This document shows positions 6,267 to 12,433 of a stretch of DNA of 38,321 nt, piece by piece. The notes under the pieces are model-generated. The model was not told the origin of the DNA. It made no database searches and worked only from the letters and a program-made list of their open reading frames with translations. A program made the position numbers and the translations under genes. Each line of letters opens with the position of its first letter. Position 1 is the stretch's first letter. Origin of the DNA: a bacterium (lineage in GTDB: Bacteria; Patescibacteriota; Minisyncoccia; UBA6257; 2-01-FULL-56-20); contig JAJXZE010000017.1 of assembly GCA_021780195.1 (NCBI GenBank), positions 1-38,321 on the forward strand. Direction: 5' to 3'.

Positions 6267-8539
6267 TGGCGCACTTCCTGAAACGGCTGGAACTGAACGG
6301 ATTCAAGTCATTCGCGGGGAAAACCGTCCTTGAATTCCCTGCGGGGATCGTGGCGGTCGTGGGGCCGAACGGGTCGGGCAAGTCGAATATTGTGGACGCT
6401 CTGCGCTGGCTTCTTGGGGAGCGCGACGCCAAGAATCTCCGGGGCGGCAAGGTGGAAGACCTCATTTTTTCCGGTACGCAGAAGCGGACGCGGGCGGGCA
6501 TGGCTTCGGCAAGCCTGTATTTCGAGAACCGGCACAAGTTTTTTCCGGTGGATTTCGAGGAGGTGGTGATCACGCGGCAGGTTTCGCGCGGCGGCGACAG
6601 CAAGTATTTTTTGAACAAATCGGAGGTGCTCCTCCGTGACCTCGTTGATTTTTTCGCGAAGGCGCGCATGGGTTCGCGCGGCCTCATTATCATTGGCCAG
6701 GGCGACAGCGATCTTTTCATCCGTTCCACGCCCGCGGAACGCCGCGAGATGATCGAGGAGCTGCTGGGTCTCCGCGAATATCAGCTGAAGAAAGCGGATG
6801 CCGAGCGGCGGCTCCGGAACAGCGGCATCAATCTCGACAAGACGAAGGCGCTTATCGAGGAGATCCTTCCGCACCTCCGGTCGCTCAAGCGGCAGACGAA
6901 CCGGTGGGAGCGCCGCGGCGCGCTCGAAGAGGAGCTCCGCTCGCTTGAGGCGGGCTTTTTCGGGTTCCAGTTGCGCGAGCTTTCCGAAAAAGGCCGCGCC
7001 GCCTCTGCGCGCCTTGCCGCGCTCTCGGGGGAGTTTGACGCGCTTGAGGCGGAACGCCGCGCGGCCGAAGCGCGTCAGGCGAAAGTGGAAGCAAGCCAGC
7101 CGGAAGAGAAGCGGGAACTTGCCGCGGTGAAGCGGGAGATCCAGGAACTTCTTGAAAGGAAGAGCGCGCTTCAGAAGGACCTCGGCCGCCTGGAGGCGCA
7201 GATCGAACTTGCGGAATCGCGGCACGCTTCCGCGGTCTCGCCCGGGCCCGCGGACGGGATTCTTGAATCGATCGGGAATATCCGGGCGGAACTCCTGCGG
7301 GCGCTTGACGAGGAGGAGCTCGAGCTCCGCGCCACCGTGCAGAGCGTGCTCGAAGAAATCGATGAAATTTTGAGCGGTAGCGCGCGCCCGGCGGCGCCCT
7401 CCTCGCATCGAGGTCGGAACGATGCCGATGCCAGCGGGGCCGCCTCCGCCGGCGCCGAATTCCGTCCCCAACTCGAAAAGCTTGCGCGCGATTTGTCCGC
7501 GCTCGACCTTGCGGTCGCTTCACTCCGCGAACAAGAAAAAGCATTCGAAGCGGGCCAGGAGGCGTTCTACGCGGCTTTCAAAGCGGCGGTGGCCGGCGTG
7601 CAGGAAGCCAAGAACAAGATCGCCGCGTGGGAGCACCGGAACCGCGAAGCGACGCTTGACGGGGAACGGCTGGGACTCCGTCGCGATGAGCTTTTGCGTC
7701 AGATCGAGCAGGCCGGCCGGAATGCGGAGGACTTTACGGACGCCGATGTTCCCGCGGCGATACGCGAGGAAGATCTTACGGAGATGGAGCGACGTATTTT
7801 CCGCCTGCGGGGCGACCTGGCCGCGATCGGCGAGATCGATGAGGCGCTCATGAAGGAAGCGCGGGATACCGAGACGCGGTACGAGTTCCTCTCCAAGGAG
7901 TCAGAGGATCTTACGCGCGCGGTCGCTGACCTCACGGGCCTCATCGTCGAGCTTTCCGGCAAGATCGTAACCGAATTCGACAAGTCGCTTGCTCTGATCA
8001 ACGAGGAGTTCAACAAATTCTTTGGCCTCATGTTCGGCGGCGGTACGGCGAAGCTCCGTATCGAGAAGCCGCGCGCGCCGCGCCGGCTCGGGGAAGAGGC
8101 GGATGGCGAAACGGGAGAGGGGGCAACGGATGCCGAAGAGGAATCCGCCGAGGATTACGTTGCCGGCATTCCCGCGCGGGACGGCGGCATTTTGATCGAG
8201 GTCAAACTTCCGCGCAAAAAGATCACTTCACTTGAGATGCTTTCGGGAGGGGAGCGATCGCTCGTCGGTATCGCCGCGCTCTTTGCCATGGTCGCGGTGA
8301 GCCCGCCGCCGTTCCTCGTGCTCGATGAGATCGACGCGCCGCTCGACGAACGCAACGCGCGCCGCTTCGGCGAGATGCTCAAGGAATTCTCCAGGCACAC
8401 GCAGTTTGTGGTGGTCACGCATAACCGTGCGACCATGGAGGCCGCCGAGATCCTTTACGGCGTGACGCTCGGCGAGGACGGCAGTTCGAAGATCGTTTCG
8501 CTGAAGCTTGAACGCGAGGAAGCGCCGGCGGAAGCGTAG
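6266..8539 (+). CDS. smc: SMC-like chromosome segregation ATPase, short and apparently hinge-less
   Basis: SMC proteins compact and segregate chromosomes with two ABC half-ATPase heads joined by a long coiled coil folded at a hinge. Here the head parts are complete: NGFKSFAGK, Walker A GPNGSGKSN (33-41), the LLGLREYQ region, signature LSGGERSL (about 657-664), Walker B FLVLDEIDAPLDE (about 682-694) and a VTHNRATMEAA H-loop. The protein has only 757 residues against about 1150-1200 in typical bacterial SMC. Two coiled-coil arms (about 180-365 and 400-590) meet at a Ser/Ala/Gly-rich linker (about 370-398, with ARPAAPSSHRG and ASGAASAGAEF) where a globular hinge would be expected; I see no hinge-like sequence. 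The start at 6266 overlaps the rnc stop. No scpA or scpB is nearby. Confidence 0.88.
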   Translation: MAHFLKRLELNGFKSFAGKTVLEFPAGIVAVVGPNGSGKSNIVDALRWLLGERDAKNLRGGKVEDLIFSGTQKRTRAGMASASLYFENRHKFFPVDFEEVVITRQVSRGGDSKYFLNKSEVLLRDLVDFFAKARMGSRGLIIIGQGDSDLFIRSTPAERREMIEELLGLREYQLKKADAERRLRNSGINLDKTKALIEEILPHLRSLKRQTNRWERRGALEEELRSLEAGFFGFQLRELSEKGRAASARLAALSGEFDALEAERRAAEARQAKVEASQPEEKRELAAVKREIQELLERKSALQKDLGRLEAQIELAESRHASAVSPGPADGILESIGNIRAELLRALDEEELELRATVQSVLEEIDEILSGSARPAAPSSHRGRNDADASGAASAGAEFRPQLEKLARDLSALDLAVASLREQEKAFEAGQEAFYAAFKAAVAGVQEAKNKIAAWEHRNREATLDGERLGLRRDELLRQIEQAGRNAEDFTDADVPAAIREEDLTEMERRIFRLRGDLAAIGEIDEALMKEARDTETRYEFLSKESEDLTRAVADLTGLIVELSGKIVTEFDKSLALINEEFNKFFGLMFGGGTAKLRIEKPRAPRRLGEEADGETGEGATDAEEESAEDYVAGIPARDGGILIEVKLPRKKITSLEMLSGGERSLVGIAALFAMVAVSPPPFLVLDEIDAPLDERNARRFGEMLKEFSRHTQFVVVTHNRATMEAAEILYGVTLGEDGSSKIVSLKLEREEAPAEA

Positions 8540-8545
8540 CGCGGC

Positions 8546-8574
8546 TTGAATCCGCGCCGTGCGGATGGTATCAT
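8546..8574 (+). promoter_or_regulatory. Promoter of the tRNA-Ala element
   Basis: TTGAAT at 8546-8551 and TATCAT at 8569-8574 are separated by 17 bases, and the -10 carries a TGG extension (TGGTATCAT). The predicted start is near 8581, ahead of the three tRNA-related segments, and a terminator at 8846-8880 closes the unit. Confidence 0.75.
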
Positions 8575-8592
8575 CGGAAAGTCTTTTTCAGG

Positions 8593-8622
8593 CGAGTCCT
8601 TTATGGGCCCATAGTAAAGTGG
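8593..8622 (+). repeat. Direct copy of the tRNA-Ala 5' region
   Basis: Thirty bases identical to 8680-8709. The copy covers the leader CGAGTCCTTTAT, the whole 5' acceptor strand GGGCCCA and the D arm up to GTGG, where identity stops abruptly. It is followed by a different hairpin (CCTCGCC pairing with GGCGAGG, 8625-8641) instead of the rest of the tRNA. The fragment cannot make a tRNA by itself. Confidence 0.9.
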
Positions 8623-8658
8623 CCCCTCGCCAGGGGCGAGGCGATTGCAGTTTGAAAA

Positions 8659-8787
8659 GCTTTCGATTTTATTTACTATCGAGTCCTTTATGGGCCCATA
8701 GTAAAGTGGTATTACGCCGCATTCGCATTGCGGAGGCGCGAGTCCGATTCTCGCTGGGTCCACATCAGGGTAAATAAAATCGAAAGC
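8659..8787. repeat. 18-bp perfect inverted repeat enclosing tRNA-Ala
   Basis: The left arm GCTTTCGATTTTATTTAC begins just after 8658 and the right arm GTAAATAAAATCGAAAGC ends at 8787; they are exact reverse complements. The complete tRNA-Ala lies between them. The arms are AT-rich, unlike the surrounding DNA, and would bring the two flanking tRNA fragments together in a transcript. Confidence 0.9.
8692..8762 (+). tRNA. tRNA-Ala (anticodon CGC)
   Basis: A 71-nt cloverleaf. Acceptor GGGCCCA pairs with TGGGTCC and includes a G3-U70 wobble pair, the alanine identity element. The D stem is GTAA/TTAC with an AGTGGTA loop, and the anticodon stem CCGCA/TGCGG closes the loop TTCGCAT (anticodon CGC, reading GCG). 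The variable loop is AGGC and the T stem is GCGAG/CTCGC. The T loop is TCCGATT, with C where the nearly universal U55 is expected. The discriminator is A and CCA is not encoded. The G3-U70 pair makes the assignment secure, but the unusual T loop and the flanking half copies are odd. Confidence 0.88.
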
Positions 8788-8791
8788 GTGT

Positions 8792-8839
8792 CCGCATCCG
8801 CATTGCGGAGGCGCGAGTCCGATTCTCGCTGGGTCCACA
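8792..8839 (+). repeat. Direct copy of the tRNA-Ala 3' half
   Basis: Forty-eight bases matching 8717-8764 with a single difference (C8798 for T8723). The copy covers the complete anticodon arm, variable loop, T arm, 3' acceptor strand TGGGTCC and discriminator A. The one difference changes the base corresponding to U33 into C. The D arm and 5' acceptor strand are absent; upstream lies the right arm of the inverted repeat. Confidence 0.9.
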
Positions 8840-8845
8840 AATAAA

Positions 8846-8880
8846 AAAACTCCGCTGGATTGGTGTCTGTGCGGAGTTTT
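8846..8880. terminator. Bidirectional terminator after the tRNA-Ala element
   Basis: A 10-bp perfect stem AAAACTCCGC/GCGGAGTTTT with a 15-base loop. It has T-rich and A-rich ends on both sides, so it can end the rightward tRNA transcript and the leftward membrane protein gene that stops at 8892. Confidence 0.85.
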
Positions 8881-8891
8881 GCTATAGGCGG

Positions 8892-9731
8892 TCAGCGTCG
8901 GAAAAGCGATTGATTTCCTGGGACGAGGCCAAGGAGGCGAATTGAGAAAACCTCGTAGTTTACAAGTCCAAGAATCGCACCTACCACCGCACCGACGAGT
9001 GCACTGCCGACAAAGTAACCGATGGCGCTACCGATGGCCGCATCCACGGCGCAGAGTAATCGCACCTCAGAATGAATGACTCGGAAAGACATTTTCAGGA
9101 ATCGGTAGAGAGCGTTCACGTTGTGTCTAAATTTCTGCTGATTTTCTTGGGAAAACCAGCAAGCAACCCTCTTTTGTATCGCGCGGGGTACGGTCCAGAA
9201 GAAGAACTTAGGCACCCTTAAGCCGTAAAAGCGAAATGGGTCGCAAAGATACATTCCTCCTAAAAACAGAACCTCTTCGCGGAGGGCATTAGCTTTTTGG
9301 CTGTTGCTCGCCCAGAATCCCACTATCAATCCCGCTATCAATCCCGCACAAAGCATACATTGCATCATCATCGCTACGCCAAGGAGGAGACTGGCGATAG
9401 TCTCATCCCCTTTGACAAGCGCTGCGGAAATAGCGAGGAATAAAATCAAGGACACTTCAGCTATTGCAATCGTGACAAGCAGGCCAATCATTTCCATCAC
9501 GAGTGCGTAACGGGCGCGCCACAATTCAAGGTTGGGGCGCCATGCGGTAGCCGCTGACCATGCTTGGGGAATTGCGGCTGCTACCGCCTTCCATTCGAAA
9601 GATAGATAACCAGTAGATCCACCCACGACCAGTCCTATCCACCAAAAGAATGGATGTAGCTGAAGGGCAGTCAGCGCTCCGACAAATGCGCCGAGAGCGC
9701 AGGAAAGCGAAATTTTAAAGCCCGTTTTCAT
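8892..9731 (-). CDS. Polytopic membrane protein of unknown function
   Basis: A 279-residue protein with several predicted membrane segments: two near the N-terminus (ISLSCALGAFVGALTALQ and FFWWIGLVVGGSTGYLSF), a long helix near 80-105 (MIGLLVTIAIAEVSLILFLA), one near 112-142 (a Met/Leu/Gly-rich stretch, AGLIAGLIVGFWAS), and a Gly/Ala-rich C-terminal pair (AIGSAIGYFVGSALVGAVVG). The middle soluble part is basic and aromatic. I do not recognise the family. On the minus strand the ATG is preceded by GGAGG with about 9 bases of spacing, unlike most genes here, and by a good promoter at 9824-9796. The gene is more AT-rich than its neighbours and may be laterally acquired. The shared terminator at 8846-8880 ends it. 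Confidence 0.8.
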   Translation of the reverse strand: MKTGFKISLSCALGAFVGALTALQLHPFFWWIGLVVGGSTGYLSFEWKAVAAAIPQAWSAATAWRPNLELWRARYALVMEMIGLLVTIAIAEVSLILFLAISAALVKGDETIASLLLGVAMMMQCMLCAGLIAGLIVGFWASNSQKANALREEVLFLGGMYLCDPFRFYGLRVPKFFFWTVPRAIQKRVACWFSQENQQKFRHNVNALYRFLKMSFRVIHSEVRLLCAVDAAIGSAIGYFVGSALVGAVVGAILGLVNYEVFSIRLLGLVPGNQSLFRR

Positions 9732-9795
9732 ATTGGTTGGCCTCCGTCAAATCGAAGTTCGGCTCGCTGGCCGGTATATTCAAAAAACTGTTCAT

Positions 9796-9824
9796 ATAAT
9801 ACATTTTAACTGGTTCGTAGTCAA
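9796..9824 (-). promoter_or_regulatory. Promoter of the 8892-9731 membrane protein gene
   Basis: On the minus strand TTGACT (9824-9819) and TATTAT (9801-9796) are separated by 17 bases. The transcript would have a leader of about 60 bases with a GGAGG ribosome-binding site. The -35 hexamer falls inside the left edge of the dispersed repeat at 9818. Confidence 0.75.
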
Positions 9825-9960
9825 GCATTTGTAAGTGGATTCTCACGCTCACTGTATAGGAGTTTGCAGGTTAACTGCACGGGTATCTTTGATACCCCAT
9901 ACTCTGATGTATGTCATGCATTCACATCGGAAGGGAGGATTTGTCGGTCCTCGTCCGTAT
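9818..9960. repeat. Dispersed repeat, copy 1
   Basis: This segment aligns without gaps to 38179-38321 at the right end of the window. In the 126 bases from 9835 to 9960 I count 95 identities. Shared blocks include ATTCTCAC, GTTTGCAGG, TGTATGTCAT/GGTATGTCAT and CATCGGAA. In both copies the left edge carries the -35 hexamer of a leftward promoter of an SD-led membrane protein gene. Both copies also share an aligned minus-strand TGA codon (9916-9914 here). Copy 1 contains a small perfect hairpin (GGGTATC-TTT-GATACCC) that copy 2 lacks. Confidence 0.8.
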
Positions 9961-10202
9961 GCTGTAGGCCGGATATATGGGCGCCGAGATCGCCCCGCAC
10001 CTTCTGGAAAGATCCGAGCGCGATGAACCGCCGCATCGCGTAGCACGGCGGCAGGGGCGCGTATGATGTCCGCGAGGCGCGGCGGCGAAAGCATATTGCT
10101 CGCGTGGATGCGATGCAAAGCGTCCGCGCATTGAATGGTCGGCTCCTCGACATGGTCATGAAGATGCTCAAGGGGCATCTTTCTCCCGAAATGACCGCCC
10201 AC
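9914..10202 (-). other. Possible decayed coding remnant (minus strand), low confidence
   Basis: In the 716 bases between 9732 and 10447 I find no intact gene. The minus strand holds two overlapping open stretches that look protein-like in different parts: 10202 to about 10040 (LEHLHDHVEEPTIQCADALH, then RLADIIRAPAAVLRDA) in one frame, and about 10040 to 9914 (MRRFIALGSFQKVRGDLGAH, ending DRQILPSDVNA) in another. This could be one gene broken by a frameshift. The second stretch stops at a TGA that is aligned with a minus-strand TGA in copy 2 of the repeat, where the upstream frame (GYDRPIFFSD) is also open. No family is recognised. Confidence 0.3.
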
Positions 10203-10252
10203 GAAAACGTCTCAAATTCAAAAGTCCGCTACAGATATTCAAAAAGACCAAT

Positions 10253-10275
10253 CTGTGCAATGAGAGTGCAAGTTC
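10253..10275 (-). repeat. Short inverted copy of the dispersed-repeat motif
   Basis: The reverse complement of this 23-base stretch (starting GAACTTGCACTCTCATTGCA) matches the block at 38199-38221 (GAATTCTCACCCTCATTGCA) at 19 of 23 positions and the corresponding block of copy 1 less well. It faces copy 1, so copy 1 and this stretch bracket the remnant at 9914-10202 in inverted orientation. Confidence 0.55.
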
Positions 10276-10292
10276 AAGCGTGGCGCGCTGAC

Positions 10293-10367
10293 CTCCCTGC
10301 AGGCATTCCCTTTCCGGAACGCTTACTGGGGATGGTTGCATTCCGGAAAGGGAATGCCTGCAGGGAG
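10293..10367. repeat. 27-bp perfect palindrome with 21-base loop
   Basis: The left arm 10293-10319 (begins CTCCCTGCAGGCATTCCC, ends CCGGAA) and the right arm 10341-10367 are exact reverse complements. There is no T-run after the right arm, so it is not an ordinary intrinsic terminator. It lies just upstream of the promoter of the MscS-type gene. Confidence 0.9.
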
Positions 10368-10379
10368 AGCAGTCCCGGT

Positions 10380-10397
10380 TTGCTATACTTATAGCAA
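10380..10397 (+). promoter_or_regulatory. Extended -10 promoter embedded in a palindrome
   Basis: TTGCTATACTTATAGCAA is an 8+8 bp palindrome with a CT centre; it contains the extended -10 TGCTATACT (10382-10389). The predicted start near 10396 leaves a leader of about 50 bases before the ATG at 10448. A palindrome over a -10 box could be a repressor operator, which is inference. Confidence 0.55.
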
Positions 10398-10447
10398 GGG
10401 TATTTTCCCTGCCAAAGGTCGAAGTACAGCAAATTTCACTAACGCTA

Positions 10448-11131
10448 ATGATAGTGCAAAGTTGGACTGATGTGGTCACGCAGTCGTTGCAGAGCGTGTG
10501 GATGCAGTTTGCGTCGTTCATGCCGAATCTTATCGGGGCGATCATCGTCCTTATCATCGGCCTCGTCGTGGCGGCCGGCCTCGGCGCGCTCGTCGAGAAG
10601 ATCTTCGAAGCGCTCCGGCTGGACACCTTCCTCGAGAAACTTGGCCTCCGGCCTTATTTTGAGAGGGCGGGCCTTCGCATCCGCGGCGCTTACTTCCTCG
10701 GACGGCTGGTCTACTGGTTTATCGTGATCGCGTTTCTGCTTGCGGCGTCCGACAGCCTGGGCCTCTACGCGCTTTCGAGTTTCCTCGACTCCGTGCTGGC
10801 CTACCTGCCAAACGTCATTGCGGCGGTCTTGATCATGCTTGCGGCCCTCGTCCTCGGAAACTTCGTCCGGAGGGTGGTTACGGCATCGGTATTGAGCGCC
10901 AAGCTCCACGCCGCACACTTCCTCGGCACGGCGTCGTGGTGGGTGATCGCGATCTTCGGGTTCTTTGCGGCCCTTACGCAATTGAACATCGCAACGGCGA
11001 TCATCCAGAGCATCGTGACGGGTTTCATCGCGATGCTCGCCCTCGCCGGCGGCCTGGCCTTCGGGCTCGGCGGCAGGGAATATGCGAGCCATCTCGTGAG
11101 CCGCCTGCGCGAGCGCACGGAATCGAAGTAG
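10448..11131 (+). CDS. MscS-related conserved TM-helix membrane protein
   Basis: A 227-residue inner-membrane protein. It has a predicted membrane helix near 24-48 (LIGAIIVLIIGLVVAAGLGA), one at about 85-105 (LVYWFIVIAFLLAAS), one at 115-140, one near 165-185 and a C-terminal Gly/Ala-rich helix ending in GLAFGLGGREYASHLVSRLR. That last motif and the repeated pattern of an amphipathic segment (LRLDTFLEKLGLRPYFERAG) between helices match the TM-helix repeat family related to small-conductance mechanosensitive channels. The beta domain of true MscS is absent, so ion-channel function is uncertain. It is a single-gene unit between the palindromic promoter and the terminator at 11153-11174. Confidence 0.8.
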   Translation: MIVQSWTDVVTQSLQSVWMQFASFMPNLIGAIIVLIIGLVVAAGLGALVEKIFEALRLDTFLEKLGLRPYFERAGLRIRGAYFLGRLVYWFIVIAFLLAASDSLGLYALSSFLDSVLAYLPNVIAAVLIMLAALVLGNFVRRVVTASVLSAKLHAAHFLGTASWWVIAIFGFFAALTQLNIATAIIQSIVTGFIAMLALAGGLAFGLGGREYASHLVSRLRERTESK

Positions 11132-11152
11132 GTTCCTTCATGGTTCATCAAG

Positions 11153-11174
11153 AACCCCGCCCCGCGGGGTTTTT
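11153..11174 (+). terminator. Intrinsic terminator after the MscS-type gene
   Basis: The stem AACCCCGC/GCGGGGTT with a CCC loop is followed by TTT and further T-rich sequence. It lies 20 bases after the stop codon and just before the rpsP promoter. Confidence 0.85.
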
Positions 11175-11180
11175 GATTTC

Positions 11181-11210
11181 TTGACGGCGCGGGCTGTTTT
11201 CGCCTATACT
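11181..11210 (+). promoter_or_regulatory. Promoter of rpsP-khpA-efp
   Basis: TTGACG (11181-11186) and TATACT (11205-11210) are separated by 18 bases. The -10 ends 8 bases before the rpsP ATG, predicting a leaderless or nearly leaderless transcript. Confidence 0.8.
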
Positions 11211-11218
11211 GTTAACCA

Positions 11219-11506
11219 ATGTTGTCCATCAAATTACAACGCATCGGGAAGAAGCATCAGCCGAGCTACCGGCTCGTGGTCGCCGAGGGGCGTTCGAAGC
11301 TCGCCGCGCCGCCGATCGAAGACCTCGGCGCCTACAGCACATTCACGAAGAAGGCAACCTTCCGCAAGGAGCGGGTGGCGCACTGGATCAAGATGGGCGC
11401 CCAGCCCACCGCCACGGTGCACAATCTTCTCGTAAAGTATGGGTTCATCACCGCGACGAAGAAACAGGTCAAGATAAAGAAGAAGGCCGAAAAGAAGGAA
11501 GCGTGA
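11219..11506 (+). CDS. rpsP: 30S ribosomal protein bS16
   Basis: A small-subunit assembly protein of 95 residues. The N-terminus MLSIKLQRIGKKHQPSYRLV is the standard bS16 opening (xxIRLxRxGxKxxPxYRIVV). This is followed by EDLGAYST, KKATFRKERVAHWIKMGAQP and TVHNLLVKYG, all diagnostic. The Lys-rich C-terminal tail is usual. The ATG sits 8 bases from its -10 box, with no Shine-Dalgarno. The khpA gene follows directly, matching the rpsP-ylqC order seen in many bacteria. Confidence 0.97.
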   Translation: MLSIKLQRIGKKHQPSYRLVVAEGRSKLAAPPIEDLGAYSTFTKKATFRKERVAHWIKMGAQPTATVHNLLVKYGFITATKKQVKIKKKAEKKEA

Positions 11507-11511
11507 TTTCT

Positions 11512-11799
11512 ATGCCGAATACTTCAGCGGTCGACCAGGAATTTCTTGAATATCTCGTGAAGTCGCTTGTCGACCACCCCGAGGACGTGAAGATCGACCG
11601 CAAGGTTGATGAGATGGGCGTGCTCCTCACGCTTCGCGTGAATCCCGTCGACATGGGACAGGTGGTCGGGCGTCAGGGGGCGACGGCGAAGGCTATCCGG
11701 TCGCTTCTCAGGATCGTGGGCGTAAAGAATAACACGCGTCTCAACCTGAAGATCGAAGAACCGGAAGGGGGCGCACGCCTTCCGCGGACGGAAGCGTAA
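11512..11799 (+). CDS. khpA: KH-domain RNA-binding protein KhpA (YlqC-like)
   Basis: A single KH-domain protein of 95 residues. In other bacteria KhpA, often with KhpB, binds many RNAs and affects cell division and growth. The GxxG RNA-binding loop is present as VVGRQGATAKAIRSLLRIVG (about residues 50-70), preceded by DQEFLEYLVKSLVDHPEDVK, the usual YlqC N-terminal helix. An in-frame GTG at 11503 overlaps the rpsP stop; the ATG at 11512 is preferred as giving a normal N-terminus, but GTG cannot be excluded. The gene is part of the rpsP-khpA-efp unit. Confidence 0.93.
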   Translation: MPNTSAVDQEFLEYLVKSLVDHPEDVKIDRKVDEMGVLLTLRVNPVDMGQVVGRQGATAKAIRSLLRIVGVKNNTRLNLKIEEPEGGARLPRTEA

Positions 11800-11811
11800 C
11801 CGGCATCACCC

Positions 11812-12375
11812 ATGGCTCTCGCGTACACCGATCTCACTAAGGGGATACTCTTCATCATGGACGGCGCGCCTTACGAGGTGCTCGAGTCGCATTTTTTGCG
11901 CATGCAGCAGCGGAAGGCGGTCGTGCAGACCCGCATCAGGAACCTCATCACGGGGAAGATCCTCGACCGCAATTTCCAGCCGAGCGATTCATTCGAGGAG
12001 GCGGAGATCGAACGAAAGCCCGCAATGTTCATCTACGCGAACCGCGGAGAGTTTTGGTTCCACGAGGACGGCAATCCCAAGAACCGCTTCTCGCTTGCGG
12101 CGGAGATCGTCGGCGAGCCGGGGAAATTCCTGAAGCCAAACACCAAGGTGACCACCTTCGTCTTTAACGGTGCGGTCATCAAGATGGACGTCCCGATCAA
12201 GATGGAGTTCAAAGTGACCGAAGCGCCGCCGTCGATCCGCGGCAACACCGCTCAGGGAGGCACGAAGCAGGTAACGATCGAGGGAGGCGCAAAGATCAAC
12301 GTGCCGCTCTTCGTGAACGAAGGAGAGACGATCCGCGTGAACACGCAGACGGGGGAGTACGTGGAGCGGGTGTAG
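11812..12375 (+). CDS. efp: Translation elongation factor P, non-canonical tip
   Basis: EF-P binds between the P and E sites and rescues ribosomes stalled at polyproline. The 187-residue, three-domain layout is normal, with a standard C-terminal signature (VPLFVNEGETIRVNTQTGEY). The domain I tip that reaches the peptidyl-transferase centre differs. Where E. coli has KPGKGQ with modified Lys34, this protein has RMQQRK (residues 30-35), placing Gln33 at the Lys34 position with Arg34 and Lys35 next to it. The usual PGKG turn is therefore missing, and the known lysylation, rhamnosylation or 5-aminopentanolylation routes would not apply at that position. The ATG follows khpA by 12 bases. Confidence 0.95.
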   Translation: MALAYTDLTKGILFIMDGAPYEVLESHFLRMQQRKAVVQTRIRNLITGKILDRNFQPSDSFEEAEIERKPAMFIYANRGEFWFHEDGNPKNRFSLAAEIVGEPGKFLKPNTKVTTFVFNGAVIKMDVPIKMEFKVTEAPPSIRGNTAQGGTKQVTIEGGAKINVPLFVNEGETIRVNTQTGEYVERV

Positions 12376-12398
12376 GAGCGGCACACGGAGAAATAATT

Positions 12399-12427
12399 TT
12401 GATTTTTACGCTCCGGGCGGGTAGGAT
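12399..12427 (+). promoter_or_regulatory. Promoter of mnmA
   Basis: TTGATT (12399-12404) and TAGGAT (12422-12427) are separated by 17 bases. The -10 ends 6 bases before a GTG and 9 bases before an ATG, both in the mnmA frame, so translation can begin at the very 5' end of the mRNA. Confidence 0.65.
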
Positions 12428-12433
12428 GGGCAG

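Noticed and set aside
8593-8839. tmRNA (ssrA)
   Set aside because: The outer tRNA-Ala-like halves suggest it, but the interior is a complete tRNA rather than pseudoknots and a tag frame, and the span (about 235 nt) is too short.
10293-10367. 27-bp palindrome as an intrinsic terminator
   Set aside because: There is no T-run after the stem in either direction and no gene ends close by.
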